DNA from: an uncultured Alistipes sp.
GTDB taxonomy: Bacteria > Bacteroidota > Bacteroidia > Bacteroidales > Rikenellaceae
Direction of reading: 5' to 3'
DNA: 10,733 bases
Assembly: GCA_947173915.1 (NCBI GenBank)
Contig: CAMWGZ010000025.1
Span: 1 to 10,733 of the forward strand
Shown here: one piece after another, positions 1 through 6,381 of the stretch
Layout: each line of letters starts with the position of its first letter
Position numbering within the stretch: the first letter of the stretch is position 1
Made by a program: the position numbers and the translations under genes
Notes under the pieces: generated by a model
The model's database searches: none
What the model saw: the letters and a program-made list of their open reading frames with translations, nothing else
Told to the model about the DNA's origin: nothing

Positions 1-81
1 AGCATTCTGACGACCGAAATCTACACCCATCTGGAGAGCGAGCACTTGCGCGAAACGGTCGAGCGGTGCCTTCCGCTCTGA
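1..81 (+). CDS. xerD: Tyrosine recombinase, XerD/XerC type (C-terminal end only)
   Basis: Only the last 26 codons are present; the gene starts outside the window. The translation ends with a TTEIYTHL stretch followed by an LRETVERCLPL tail. This is the hallmark end of XerC/XerD chromosome-dimer-resolution recombinases: the tyrosine (codon 22-24) is the nucleophile that forms the 3'-phosphotyrosine link to DNA, and the following helix docks onto the neighbouring protomer. Established for the family: XerC and XerD act together at dif, with FtsK, to resolve chromosome dimers. The short conserved end fits XerD of Bacteroidota best, but XerC or an integrase-like paralogue cannot be excluded from 26 codons. 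It converges on lpxB and is followed directly by a terminator hairpin. Confidence 0.75.
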   Translation, partial: SILTTEIYTHLESEHLRETVERCLPL

Positions 82-93
82 CCGCCGCCGCAC

Positions 94-117
94 AGAGCGG
101 GACGGCTCCCCTCTTTT
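94..117 (+). terminator. Rho-independent terminator after the Xer recombinase
   Basis: AGAG (94-97), one bulged C, then GGGA (99-102) pair with TCCC (107-110) and CTCT (111-114) around a CGGC loop, followed by TTT (115-117). This gives 8 bp with a single bulge, 13 bp after the recombinase stop. The T run sits on the plus-strand side only, so it should stop recombinase transcription before it runs antisense into lpxB. It ends one base before the lpxB stop codon. Confidence 0.6.
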
Positions 118-1272
118 CTATCGCTGCACCCCGTCGCGCTCCGGGCTGCGGCGCAGCAGCTCCACCATCCGCCGGGCGAAGCGGTCGCTGGCTCCGGGAC
201 CGCCGATGACGGCCCGCAGCTCGGCGAAGTCGCTCAGCATCCGCCCGCGCTTCGCACCTCCCGTGAGAATCGCCCTCAGTTCCTGTTCGGCGCGCGTGCT
301 GTCGCGGTCGGACTGGATGATTTCTGCCACCGACTCGCGTCCCAGATTGAGGTTCACGAGCGACACGTAGGGCACCTTGAGCACGTAGGGCTGCAACTTG
401 ACCTGGAACCAGAGCGTGCGATAGACCACCACTTCGGGCACCCCGAGCAGCGCCGTCTCCAGGGTCGCCGTGCCCGAGGTCACGACAGCCGCTTCGGCCG
501 CCGCGAGGGTCTCGTAGGTCCGGTCGCAGACGTAGCGGATGCCGCTGTCGCCGATCTGCTCCTCGTAGAGCGACCGGTCGAGCCAACCGACACCCGTGAC
601 GACGAACTGACGGTCGGGGAACCGGCGCGCCAGGTCGGCCATCAGCGGCAGGTTGGCCCGGATCTCCCCCTTGCGGCTTCCGGCCAGCAGCGCCACGATC
701 GGACGCTCGTCGAGCGAATGGATGCGCCGGAACTCCTCGGGCGAGGGAAGCGACGCACGGCGTGCCTCGATGGCATCCACCAGCGGATTGCCCTCGAAAA
801 CCGGACGGATACCGTGCCGGGGAAAGTAGTCGCGCTCGAAGGGGAAGATGATGAACAGCTCATCGACGTAGCGGCGGATGGACTTCACGCGCCACTCGCG
901 CCAGGCCCACACCTTCGGGGCGATGTAGTAATAGACGCGGATGCCGCGCTCTTTGGCCCAGCGGGCCATCTTCATGTTGAAGCCCGGGTAGTCGATCAGG
1001 ATCAGCACGTCGGGCGCGAAGGCCGCAACGTCGCGCCGGCACTCCTCCATCTGGCGGCGGATCGTGCGGAAGTTCTTCAGCACCTCGACGATGCCGAAGA
1101 ACGAGGTCTCCCGGTAATGTTTGGCCAGATTCTCCGCGCCGCCCGCAGCGGCCATCTTGTCGCCCCCCCAGAAGCGGAAGCGCGCCTCGGGATCGGACTT
1201 CTTCAACCCTTCGATCAGGTTGGCACCGTGCAGGTCGCCCGAAGGCTCGCCGGCAATCAGGTAATAGTTCAT
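118..1272 (-). CDS. lpxB: Lipid-A-disaccharide synthase LpxB
   Basis: Family GT19 glycosyltransferase. It condenses UDP-2,3-diacylglucosamine with lipid X to give the tetra-acyl disaccharide 1-phosphate of lipid A, at the cytoplasmic face of the inner membrane. The 384-residue length matches the family (E. coli 382). Motifs seen: GEPSGD (8-13), DYPGFN (94-99), PKVWAWRE (119-126), GNPLVD (161-166), AGSRKGEI (197-204) and TSGTATLE (265-272), the last being part of the UDP-sugar site. The start ATG opens directly into the conserved MNYYLIAGEPSGD segment, so no earlier start is needed. It lies 48 bp after the trmD stop with no recognisable promoter between, so it is probably the last gene of the fkbM-trmD-lpxB transcript. 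Its presence confirms a Gram-negative envelope with lipid A. Confidence 0.97.
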   Translation of the reverse strand: MNYYLIAGEPSGDLHGANLIEGLKKSDPEARFRFWGGDKMAAAGGAENLAKHYRETSFFGIVEVLKNFRTIRRQMEECRRDVAAFAPDVLILIDYPGFNMKMARWAKERGIRVYYYIAPKVWAWREWRVKSIRRYVDELFIIFPFERDYFPRHGIRPVFEGNPLVDAIEARRASLPSPEEFRRIHSLDERPIVALLAGSRKGEIRANLPLMADLARRFPDRQFVVTGVGWLDRSLYEEQIGDSGIRYVCDRTYETLAAAEAAVVTSGTATLETALLGVPEVVVYRTLWFQVKLQPYVLKVPYVSLVNLNLGRESVAEIIQSDRDSTRAEQELRAILTGGAKRGRMLSDFAELRAVIGGPGASDRFARRMVELLRRSPERDGVQR

Positions 1273-1320
1273 GCGATTGGTGTCGTTAATTCATGGTTGT
1301 GTTCCGGAAGCCACTCCGCA

Positions 1321-1995
1321 CTACTCCAGCAGATCGGGACGGAGCCGCCGGGTGCGCTCCCAGGCCTGCTCCTCCTTCCACTGGTCGATGCGGGCGAAAT
1401 TGCCCGAAAGCAGCACGTCGGGCACGCGCCAGCCGTTGAATTCGGCGGGACGCGTATAGACCGGCGGCGCCAGCAGGTTGTCCTGGAAGCAATCCGTCAG
1501 GGCCGATGCCTCGTCGCCGATGACTCCCGGCACGATCCGCACCACCGAGTCGGCGATCACGCAGGCGGCCAGCTCGCCCCCCGTGAGGACGTAGTCGCCG
1601 ATCGAGATCTCGCGCGTGACCAGGTGTTCGCGGATGCGGTAGTCGATCCCCTTGTAGTGGCCGCAGAGGATGATGATGTTCTCCAGCATCGAGAGGCGGT
1701 TGGCCTCGTGCTGGTCGTAGCGCACTCCGTCGGGCGAGGTGTAGATCACCTCGTCGTAGGGCCGCTCGGCCCGGAGCGTCTCGATGCAGCGATAGACCGG
1801 CTCGATCTTCATCACCATGCCCGCCTCGCCCCCGAAGGGGTAGTCGTCCGTGGTGCGGCGCTTGTCGTCGGTATAGTCCCGCAGGTTGTGGATTCGGATT
1901 TCGACCAGTCCCCGCTCCTGCGCCCGCTTGAGGATCGATTCGTTCAGCGGCGAGCAGAGCAGCTCGGGGACGACGGTCAGGATGTCTATTCTCAT
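1321..1995 (-). CDS. trmD: tRNA (guanine-N1-)-methyltransferase TrmD
   Basis: SPOUT-class trefoil-knot enzyme that methylates N1 of G37 next to the anticodon using S-adenosylmethionine, preventing +1 frameshifting. Seen in the 224-residue product: N-terminal [22 protein letters not shown] (111-120), [13 protein letters not shown] (131-143) lining the knot and SAM pocket, and TDCF with Asp168, the equivalent of the E. coli Asp169 general base. These are followed by YTRP (180-183) and VPDVLLSGN (191-199). It works as a homodimer in the cytoplasm. The C-terminal domain is complete and ends LRPDLLE. It is not beside rpsP-rimM-rplS as in many proteobacteria; here it sits 12 bp after the FkbM methyltransferase and 48 bp before lpxB, an arrangement that implies co-transcription. 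Length and motifs are intact. Confidence 0.97.
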   Translation of the reverse strand: MRIDILTVVPELLCSPLNESILKRAQERGLVEIRIHNLRDYTDDKRRTTDDYPFGGEAGMVMKIEPVYRCIETLRAERPYDEVIYTSPDGVRYDQHEANRLSMLENIIILCGHYKGIDYRIREHLVTREISIGDYVLTGGELAACVIADSVVRIVPGVIGDEASALTDCFQDNLLAPPVYTRPAEFNGWRVPDVLLSGNFARIDQWKEEQAWERTRRLRPDLLE

Positions 1996-2007
1996 GTCAA
2001 TGGGTCG

Positions 2008-2754
2008 TTATCGTATCGGGTCGGGTCGGAAAATGATGTCTTTGTCGGAGCCGGCGGCCAGCGGCACCTCCCGCCCCCCGTCGAGCGTATAGCCCCGGTA
2101 GCCCAGCTCCGTGAAGAGGGCGACGATCCGGGGGCGGTTCACACCGCCCGTCTCGACCAGCACCCTCGGCCGGAAACGTTCGAGCAGCGGCCGCATCTGG
2201 CCGAGCACCACCGTCTCGTACCCCTCCACGTCGCACTTGACGAAGTCGAGGCGCTCGAGACCGGCGAATAGATCGGTGCCCCGCTCCATGCGCGCCTCGA
2301 AGCGGAGCGCCTCCGGGGCGGCCGCGTCGCCCACCGCATTGCGGCCCGTGCCGAAGTAGCCCTCCTCGCGCACGGAGTCATTGCTCATCGTGATGCGCCC
2401 GGAGCTCTCGCCCAGCGCGCACTCGAAGACCGCGACGTTGGCGCACCCCCGCAGGTTGCGGCGCAGCACCCGGCAGATCACGGGCACGGGTTCGACGGCA
2501 TAGACCCGTCCCCGACTCCCCACCCGGCGGGAGAGCGGCCGGGCGTAGTAGCCGAGGTTGGCGCCGATGTCGATCGCCACGTCGCCCGGAGCGACCAGCT
2601 GCGGCAGATGATATACATATTCGGTCGCCCGGCTGCGGCGGCCGATCCCGAGCCGGTAGCTCAGGAAGAAAAGCCGGCTGACCGCCCGCAGGTAGCCCTC
2701 GAGCGGAAGCGTCCGGTAGAGAAGTCTGTGAAAGAATGCCTGAATCGTTGCCAT
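2008..2754 (-). CDS. FkbM family SAM-dependent methyltransferase
   Basis: A 248-residue Rossmann-fold methyltransferase of the FkbM (Methyltransf_21) family. Seen: AIDIGANLGYY (60-70) as SAM motif I, VYAVEPVP (84-91) with the acidic residue that binds the SAM ribose, and DFVKCDVEGYE (170-180), the diagnostic FkbM post-motif. The end DKDIIFRP is also typical. Family members usually O-methylate sugar hydroxyls in glycans, polyketides or surface polysaccharides; the substrate here cannot be read from sequence. No glycosyltransferase cluster flanks it. It lies 12 bp upstream of trmD and in the same run as lpxB, so a role in modifying an envelope glycolipid or LPS sugar is possible but only inferred. 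A nested hairpin fills the spacer before its start. No transmembrane segment or signal peptide is obvious; the N-terminal 35 residues are hydrophobic/basic and could lie on the membrane surface. Confidence 0.9.
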   Translation of the reverse strand: MATIQAFFHRLLYRTLPLEGYLRAVSRLFFLSYRLGIGRRSRATEYVYHLPQLVAPGDVAIDIGANLGYYARPLSRRVGSRGRVYAVEPVPVICRVLRRNLRGCANVAVFECALGESSGRITMSNDSVREEGYFGTGRNAVGDAAAPEALRFEARMERGTDLFAGLERLDFVKCDVEGYETVVLGQMRPLLERFRPRVLVETGGVNRPRIVALFTELGYRGYTLDGGREVPLAAGSDKDIIFRPDPIR

Positions 2755-2769
2755 CCGAGCGGAATATTG

Positions 2770-2819
2770 CCGGCGGCGCGGTCCCGGCCGGAGAATACCG
2801 GCCGCAGCTCCGCCGCCGG
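2770..2819 (-). other. Long nested GC-rich stem-loop in the hydrolase-fkbM spacer
   Basis: Outer arms CCGGCGGCG (2770-2778) and CGCCGCCGG (2811-2819) are perfect 9-bp complements. Inner arms CGGCCGG (2785-2791) and CCGGCCG (2798-2804) are perfect 7-bp complements around a 6-base loop. Six-base internal-loop strands separate them on both sides. It starts 4 bp after the hydrolase stop in the direction of transcription. No T run follows on either strand, so it is not a classical intrinsic terminator. It may slow polymerase, protect the 3' end of the hydrolase mRNA or set fkbM-trmD-lpxB expression; function is inferred. Confidence 0.6.
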
Positions 2820-2823
2820 GCCG

Positions 2824-3492
2824 TTATTTGTAGCCTACCTCCTGGTTGAGCACCTCCGTGATAAAGGGGTTGTAGAGCGTCTCGTGGCCGAGCGTGGTCT
2901 CGGGTCCGTGGCCGGGATAGACCCGCACGTCGTCGCCCAGCGGCAGCAGCTCGTCGAGAATCGAGCGCATGATCCACGAATAGTCGCCGCCCGGCAGGTC
3001 GGTGCGGCCGATGCTCTCGCGGAAGAGCGTATCGCCCGTAAAGAGGCTCTGCGTCTGCGGCTCGAAGAGCGAGACATGGCCCGGAGTGTGGCCCGGAGTC
3101 GGGATGACGCGCAGGAGCGTCCGGCCGAAAGCGATCTCCCGCCGCTCGTCCAGGTTGATATCGACCTGGACGGGCATCGAGCCGATCGCAACGCCGTAAA
3201 TGGTGCCGCTGACCGAAGCGGTCTCGATCAGGAAAGCATCCTTGCCCGAAAGGGCGAAGGGAATCCCGTAGGTGCGGCGCAGGTGTTCGACACCGAGCAG
3301 ATGATCGAAATGGCCGTGGGTGTTGAGCGCCAGAACGGGTTTGAGTCCGTGCTGGGCGATGAACGCGTCGAGTGCGGCATTCTCTTTGGAAGTGCTGTTT
3401 CCGGCGTCGATCACGGCGCACTCGTTCGTATCGTCCCAGACGACGTATGTATTCTCCTGAATCGGATTGAATGTCAGACAAGCGATCTTCAT
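2824..3492 (-). CDS. Metallo-beta-lactamase-fold hydrolase, glyoxalase-II-like (YcbL type)
   Basis: A 222-residue single-domain hydrolase with all expected dinuclear metal ligands: THGHFDH (58-64; His59, His61, Asp63, His64), His135 in PGHTPGH, Asp154 in FTGDTLF and His195 in YPGHG. It lacks the C-terminal helical substrate domain of true glyoxalase II, which fits the shorter YcbL-like group. Such proteins hydrolyse thioesters such as S-lactoylglutathione or related adducts, or act on unknown substrates. Since many Bacteroidota lack glutathione, a glutathione substrate should not be assumed. No signal peptide is visible, so it is cytoplasmic. It is the first gene of the leftward group, with a perfect TAnnTTTG box 25-32 bp upstream of its ATG, and is separated from fkbM by 69 bp containing a nested hairpin. 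Confidence 0.92.
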   Translation of the reverse strand: MKIACLTFNPIQENTYVVWDDTNECAVIDAGNSTSKENAALDAFIAQHGLKPVLALNTHGHFDHLLGVEHLRRTYGIPFALSGKDAFLIETASVSGTIYGVAIGSMPVQVDINLDERREIAFGRTLLRVIPTPGHTPGHVSLFEPQTQSLFTGDTLFRESIGRTDLPGGDYSWIMRSILDELLPLGDDVRVYPGHGPETTLGHETLYNPFITEVLNQEVGYK

Positions 3493-3516
3493 AACGAAAA
3501 GATAGATTTAAGAGTA

Positions 3517-3524
3517 CAAATATA
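3517..3524 (-). promoter_or_regulatory. -7 promoter box for the leftward hydrolase operon
   Basis: Read on the minus strand this is TATATTTG, an exact match to the Bacteroidota TAnnTTTG element. Transcription starting a few bases downstream would leave a leader of roughly 18 bases before the ATG at 3492. No TTTG is present at the expected -33 spacing, so the assignment rests on the -7 box, its position and the local AT-rich stretch in an otherwise GC-rich region. Confidence 0.5.
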
Positions 3525-3546
3525 GGGATATTTCGCGGATAATCGC

Positions 3547-3554
3547 TACTTTTG
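3547..3554 (+). promoter_or_regulatory. -7 promoter box for the rightward lipoprotein gene
   Basis: TACTTTTG is an exact TAnnTTTG match, placed in the divergent intergenic region and pointing toward the lipoprotein gene at 3648. It would give a leader of about 85-90 bases containing two stem-loops. No clear TTTG lies 19-21 bases upstream. It lies 22 bp from the opposing minus-strand box, so the two polymerase sites would overlap. Confidence 0.45.
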
Positions 3555-3562
3555 AAGCCGAA

Positions 3563-3580
3563 GCTCCCCGAAAAGGGAGC
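3563..3580 (+). repeat. Inverted repeat (stem-loop) in the lipoprotein 5' leader
   Basis: GCTCCC (3563-3568) and GGGAGC (3575-3580) are perfect 6-bp complements around a CGAAAA loop. A second possible pair, GGAGCG (3592-3597) with CGCTCC (3621-3626), encloses 23 bases just downstream. Both lie between the putative start site and the ATG at 3648. No run of T follows, so a simple terminator or attenuator is not shown. Confidence 0.5.
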
Positions 3581-3647
3581 CGGTCGCCCCGGGAGCGGCA
3601 GACACCGCCCCGCCAACCGGCGCTCCTCCCGCAAAACAAGAACACGG

Positions 3648-4790
3648 ATGAACAGAACTTCGCTCGCACCTCTGGCCGCCGCTGCGGCGGCCCTCCTTCT
3701 GGGAGGCTGCTCCCTGCTGAAAGTATCGGTCGATACGGGCAACCCGCCGCTGCCCGAAAGGCAGGCCGAGACCCGCATGATGACGCGCGGCTTCTACTAC
3801 GACCTGACCGACGAGATCGGCCGCACGGCCGACTCGCTGGCGGCAGCCTCGCCCGAGATCCCGATGAAGATCCGGGCGATCCGCTGGAAGATGCAGGCCA
3901 CGCGCGCGGCCGTCGCGGCGGCCATGCAGTCGAACCCCGACGTGGCGCTGATCGACACCTGGCTGCTCTGCGCCCGCATGGACAGCGCCTTCCGCCGGCT
4001 GCCCGATTCGCTGCTCTTCGGCGAGCGGACCCCGCTGGCGCGCAAGACGACCGCCCGGCTGAGCGGCAGGGCCGAACGGCTGGCGCAGGGGGTGCTGCCC
4101 AAGGAAGAGTTCGGCCGGATGCGGGAGTTCGTGGCGGGCTACATGGCGGCCAACCCCGTTACCGGATCGAAATTCACGCCGGTCAATACCACCCTGCCCT
4201 GGATCGAATACCTCCGGGAGAAAGGGGTCGAAACCCGATACAACGTCGGGTCGATCTCCGACGTGATCGCCGACCTGGGCGACCGCTTCGGCGGCGAATC
4301 GGACGCGATGGTAAGCAGCATCGGCTGGTCGAAGGACATTTTCGAACTCCAGATGCAGCAGGACAGCCTCCGCAGCCGCCTGACGCAGCAGCTCGACAGC
4401 CTGGGCCGCGACTTCGACCGCATGGTGGCCGTCATGGAGCACCTGCCCCAGATCGCCGACTACATGGGCCGCAGCCTCAACGAGGAGATGACGGCCCTGA
4501 TCGGCACGATGAACGACGCGGTCGATAACGCCTTCGCCGACCTGGACCGCCAGCGGACCGAACTGCAGCGATACGCCTCCGCCGAGCGCGAGGCGATCAT
4601 CAACCAGGCCCGCGAAGCGGTCGATACCGCACTGAGCAACGCATTGGACCGGGTGCCCGGACTCGTGGCCCGGCTGCTGCTGTGGATCGTCCTCTTCGCC
4701 GCCGCCGTGCTCGGCATCCCGTTCGGCATCGGTTTCTGGCTGGGACGGCTGCGCGAACGGACCCGGGCGAAAAAAAACGGCGGCGCATAG
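3648..4790 (+). CDS. Unrecognised lipoprotein with long helices and a C-terminal membrane segment
   Basis: I do not recognise the family. The 380-residue product starts with a lipoprotein signal: MNRTS, an Ala/Leu core, then LLGGC with Cys21 as the predicted lipidated residue. The frame stays open upstream to a TTG at 3552, but the ATG at 3648 is chosen because it places the signal peptide at the N-terminus. Residues about 40-170 are mostly helical and charged. Residues about 228-335 are Gln/Glu/Arg-rich and heptad-like, suggesting a coiled coil. Residues about 339-365 form a hydrophobic helix (LLLWIVLFAAAVLGIPFGIG) followed by a basic tail, RLRERTRAKK. Read together, the body would be periplasmic, lipid-anchored at the front, with the tail crossing the inner membrane into the cytoplasm; that topology is inferred. 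It lies 50 bp upstream of rlmD on the same strand, but a functional link is not evident. Confidence 0.85.
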   Translation: MNRTSLAPLAAAAAALLLGGCSLLKVSVDTGNPPLPERQAETRMMTRGFYYDLTDEIGRTADSLAAASPEIPMKIRAIRWKMQATRAAVAAAMQSNPDVALIDTWLLCARMDSAFRRLPDSLLFGERTPLARKTTARLSGRAERLAQGVLPKEEFGRMREFVAGYMAANPVTGSKFTPVNTTLPWIEYLREKGVETRYNVGSISDVIADLGDRFGGESDAMVSSIGWSKDIFELQMQQDSLRSRLTQQLDSLGRDFDRMVAVMEHLPQIADYMGRSLNEEMTALIGTMNDAVDNAFADLDRQRTELQRYASAEREAIINQAREAVDTALSNALDRVPGLVARLLLWIVLFAAAVLGIPFGIGFWLGRLRERTRAKKNGGA

Positions 4791-4840
4791 CGAAAAATTC
4801 GTACCTTTACCGACGCAAAACACTGCGTTGAAAACACGAT

Positions 4841-6250
4841 ATGGCACGAAAGAAAGCGAACTACCCCCTCATCGAGGGGCTTGAAATAACGACGCTGGCC
4901 GCCGAAGGCAAGGCGATGGGCCGGTACAACGACAAAGTGGTCTTCGTCCCGATGACCGTCCCGGGCGACGTGGTCGATGTCCAGATCCGCTCCATGCGGA
5001 GGCGCTACATGGAGGGATTCGTCGTCCGCTACCGCCACCGCTCGCCCCTGCGCGAGGAGCCGTTCTGCGCCCATTTCGGGGTATGCGGCGGCTGCAAGTG
5101 GCAGAACCTGCCCTATGCCGAGCAGCTGCGCTTCAAGACCGACCAGGTGCGCGACCAGCTGACGCGCATCGGCAAGATCGAACTGTCCGAGATCGCCCCC
5201 TGCCTCCCCTCGGCCGAGACCCGTTTCTACCGCAACAAGCTCGAATTCACCTTCGCCGAGCGGCGCTGGCTGACCTACGAGGAGATCGCCGAGGCAGGCG
5301 ACATAGCCGATGCCCCGGCCCTCGGATTCCACATCCCGGGCATGTTCGACAAGGTGCTCGACATCGACCGCTGCTGGCTGCAGCCCGAACCGTCGAACGC
5401 CATCCGCACCGAGACCAAGCGCTTCTGCATCGAACACGGCTACACCTTCCACAACCCGCGCGAGCACCGCGGGCTGATGCGCAACATGGTGATCCGCACC
5501 GCCTCGACGGGCGAAGTGATGGTCATCGTGGTCTTCCACGCCGACGAGCGGGAGAAGATCGCCGCGCTGCTCGACCACCTCGCGGAGCGCTTCCCCGAGA
5601 TCACGTCGCTCTATTACGTCATCAACGACAAGATGAACGACTCGACCGCCGACCTGGAGCCGGTGCTCTACCGGGGCAAGGACCACATCGTCGAGCGGAT
5701 GGAGGGGCTTCAGTTCAAGGTGGGCCCCAAGTCGTTCTACCAGACCAACTCGGCCCAGGCCTACGAACTCTACAAGGTGGCCCGCGACTTCGCGGCGCTG
5801 CAACCAGAGGAGACCCTCTACGACCTCTACACCGGCACGGGCACCATCGCCAACTTCTGCGCGGCGCGGTGCGCCAAGGTGGTGGGCGTGGAGTACGTCC
5901 CCGAGGCGATCGAGGACGCGCGGATCAACTCGGCGCTCAACGGCATCGAAAACACGGTGTTCTACGCCGGCGACATGAAGGCGGTGCTGAGCGACGAGTT
6001 CGTCGCCCGCAACGGCCGTCCCGATGTCATCATCCTCGACCCGCCGCGCGCCGGAGTCGATGAGCCGGTCATCGACGTGATCCTGCGGGCCGCGCCCCGG
6101 CGGATCGTCTATGTGAGCTGCAACCCCGCCACGCAGGCCCGCGACCTGGCGCTGCTCGACGGCGACTACCGCGTCGAGGCGGTGCAGCCGGTCGATATGT
6201 TCCCCCACACGCACCACGTCGAGAACGTCGTGAAGCTGGTGCGCAGGTAG
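4841..6250 (+). CDS. rlmD: 23S rRNA (uracil-5-)-methyltransferase RlmD/RumA family
   Basis: SAM-dependent m5U methyltransferase acting on 23S rRNA, expected at U1939 by homology to RlmD. The 469-residue product has an N-terminal TRAM-like RNA-binding beta-barrel (about 8-66). Four cysteines for a [4Fe-4S] cluster follow: Cys76, Cys82 and Cys85 in CAHFGVCGGC, and Cys178 in DIDRC. The C-terminal Rossmann domain shows FYQTN (299-303), DLYTGTGTI (328-336), DPPRAG (400-405), the catalytic nucleophile Cys427 in SCNP, and Glu461 in the FPHTHHVE end, the general base. All key residues are present. It begins 50 bp after the lipoprotein gene; a partial promoter match (TACCTTTA, 4802-4809) lies in that gap. 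Some bacteria use a dual RlmCD enzyme, so exact site specificity (U747 or U1939) is not settled by sequence. Confidence 0.94.
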   Translation: MARKKANYPLIEGLEITTLAAEGKAMGRYNDKVVFVPMTVPGDVVDVQIRSMRRRYMEGFVVRYRHRSPLREEPFCAHFGVCGGCKWQNLPYAEQLRFKTDQVRDQLTRIGKIELSEIAPCLPSAETRFYRNKLEFTFAERRWLTYEEIAEAGDIADAPALGFHIPGMFDKVLDIDRCWLQPEPSNAIRTETKRFCIEHGYTFHNPREHRGLMRNMVIRTASTGEVMVIVVFHADEREKIAALLDHLAERFPEITSLYYVINDKMNDSTADLEPVLYRGKDHIVERMEGLQFKVGPKSFYQTNSAQAYELYKVARDFAALQPEETLYDLYTGTGTIANFCAARCAKVVGVEYVPEAIEDARINSALNGIENTVFYAGDMKAVLSDEFVARNGRPDVIILDPPRAGVDEPVIDVILRAAPRRIVYVSCNPATQARDLALLDGDYRVEAVQPVDMFPHTHHVENVVKLVRR

Positions 6251-6259
6251 CCTTGCGGC

Positions 6260-6287
6260 GCGGTGGCCGGATACCAAACCGCACCGC
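6260..6287 (+). other. Stem-loop shortly after rlmD, possible weak terminator
   Basis: GCGGTG (6260-6265), a two-base GC bulge and CGG (6268-6270) pair with CCG (6279-6281) and CACCGC (6282-6287) around an ATACCAAA loop. This gives 9 bp, 9 bases after the rlmD stop. Only a loose GTTATTT follows at 6294-6300, so termination would be inefficient or absent. Confidence 0.35.
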
Positions 6288-6314
6288 ACCCGCGTTATTT
6301 GCAAAAGAAGGCCC

Positions 6315-6346
6315 GCCGCCCGCGCCGAGTCGAATCGAGGGGCGGC
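6315..6346 (+). repeat. 7-bp inverted repeat upstream of the SIMPL gene
   Basis: GCCGCCC (6315-6321) and GGGCGGC (6340-6346) are perfect complements enclosing 18 bases that hold the near repeat CGAGTCGAATCGAG. It ends 35 bp before the ATG at 6382. It may be a leader stem-loop or a protein site. With the hairpin at 6260-6287 it accounts for much of the 131-bp gap, in which I find no convincing promoter. Confidence 0.45.
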
Positions 6347-6381
6347 AGCCGAAATAGGTCTTAATAAAAACGTACAAGACG

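Noticed and set aside
718..2271. A 517-codon plus-strand open frame opposite lpxB, trmD and fkbM
   Set aside because: It spans three intact, motif-verified minus-strand genes and their spacers, has no recognisable domain, and is explained by high GC content.
3552..3647. An upstream TTG extension of the lipoprotein gene by 32 codons
   Set aside because: It would bury the lipoprotein signal peptide, and the TTG lies inside the -7 box TACTTTTG and the structured leader. The ATG at 3648 places the signal at the N-terminus.
2378..3778. A 466-codon minus-strand frame covering the hydrolase gene and the divergent promoter region
   Set aside because: It runs through the AT-rich promoter zone and overlaps the verified hydrolase in another frame; its Arg/Pro/Gly-rich product has no family features. 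The end of its translation resembles FkbM only because it shares DNA, not frame.
4802..4809. TACCTTTA before rlmD as a promoter
   Set aside because: It matches TAnnTTTG at all but the last position, and no TTTG is found at -33. It may contribute to rlmD expression but is too weak to annotate.
4460..6304. A 614-codon minus-strand open frame opposite rlmD
   Set aside because: It is the mirror of the rlmD coding frame, with low-complexity His/Val/Arg/Gly content and no domain; rlmD has all catalytic and cluster residues.
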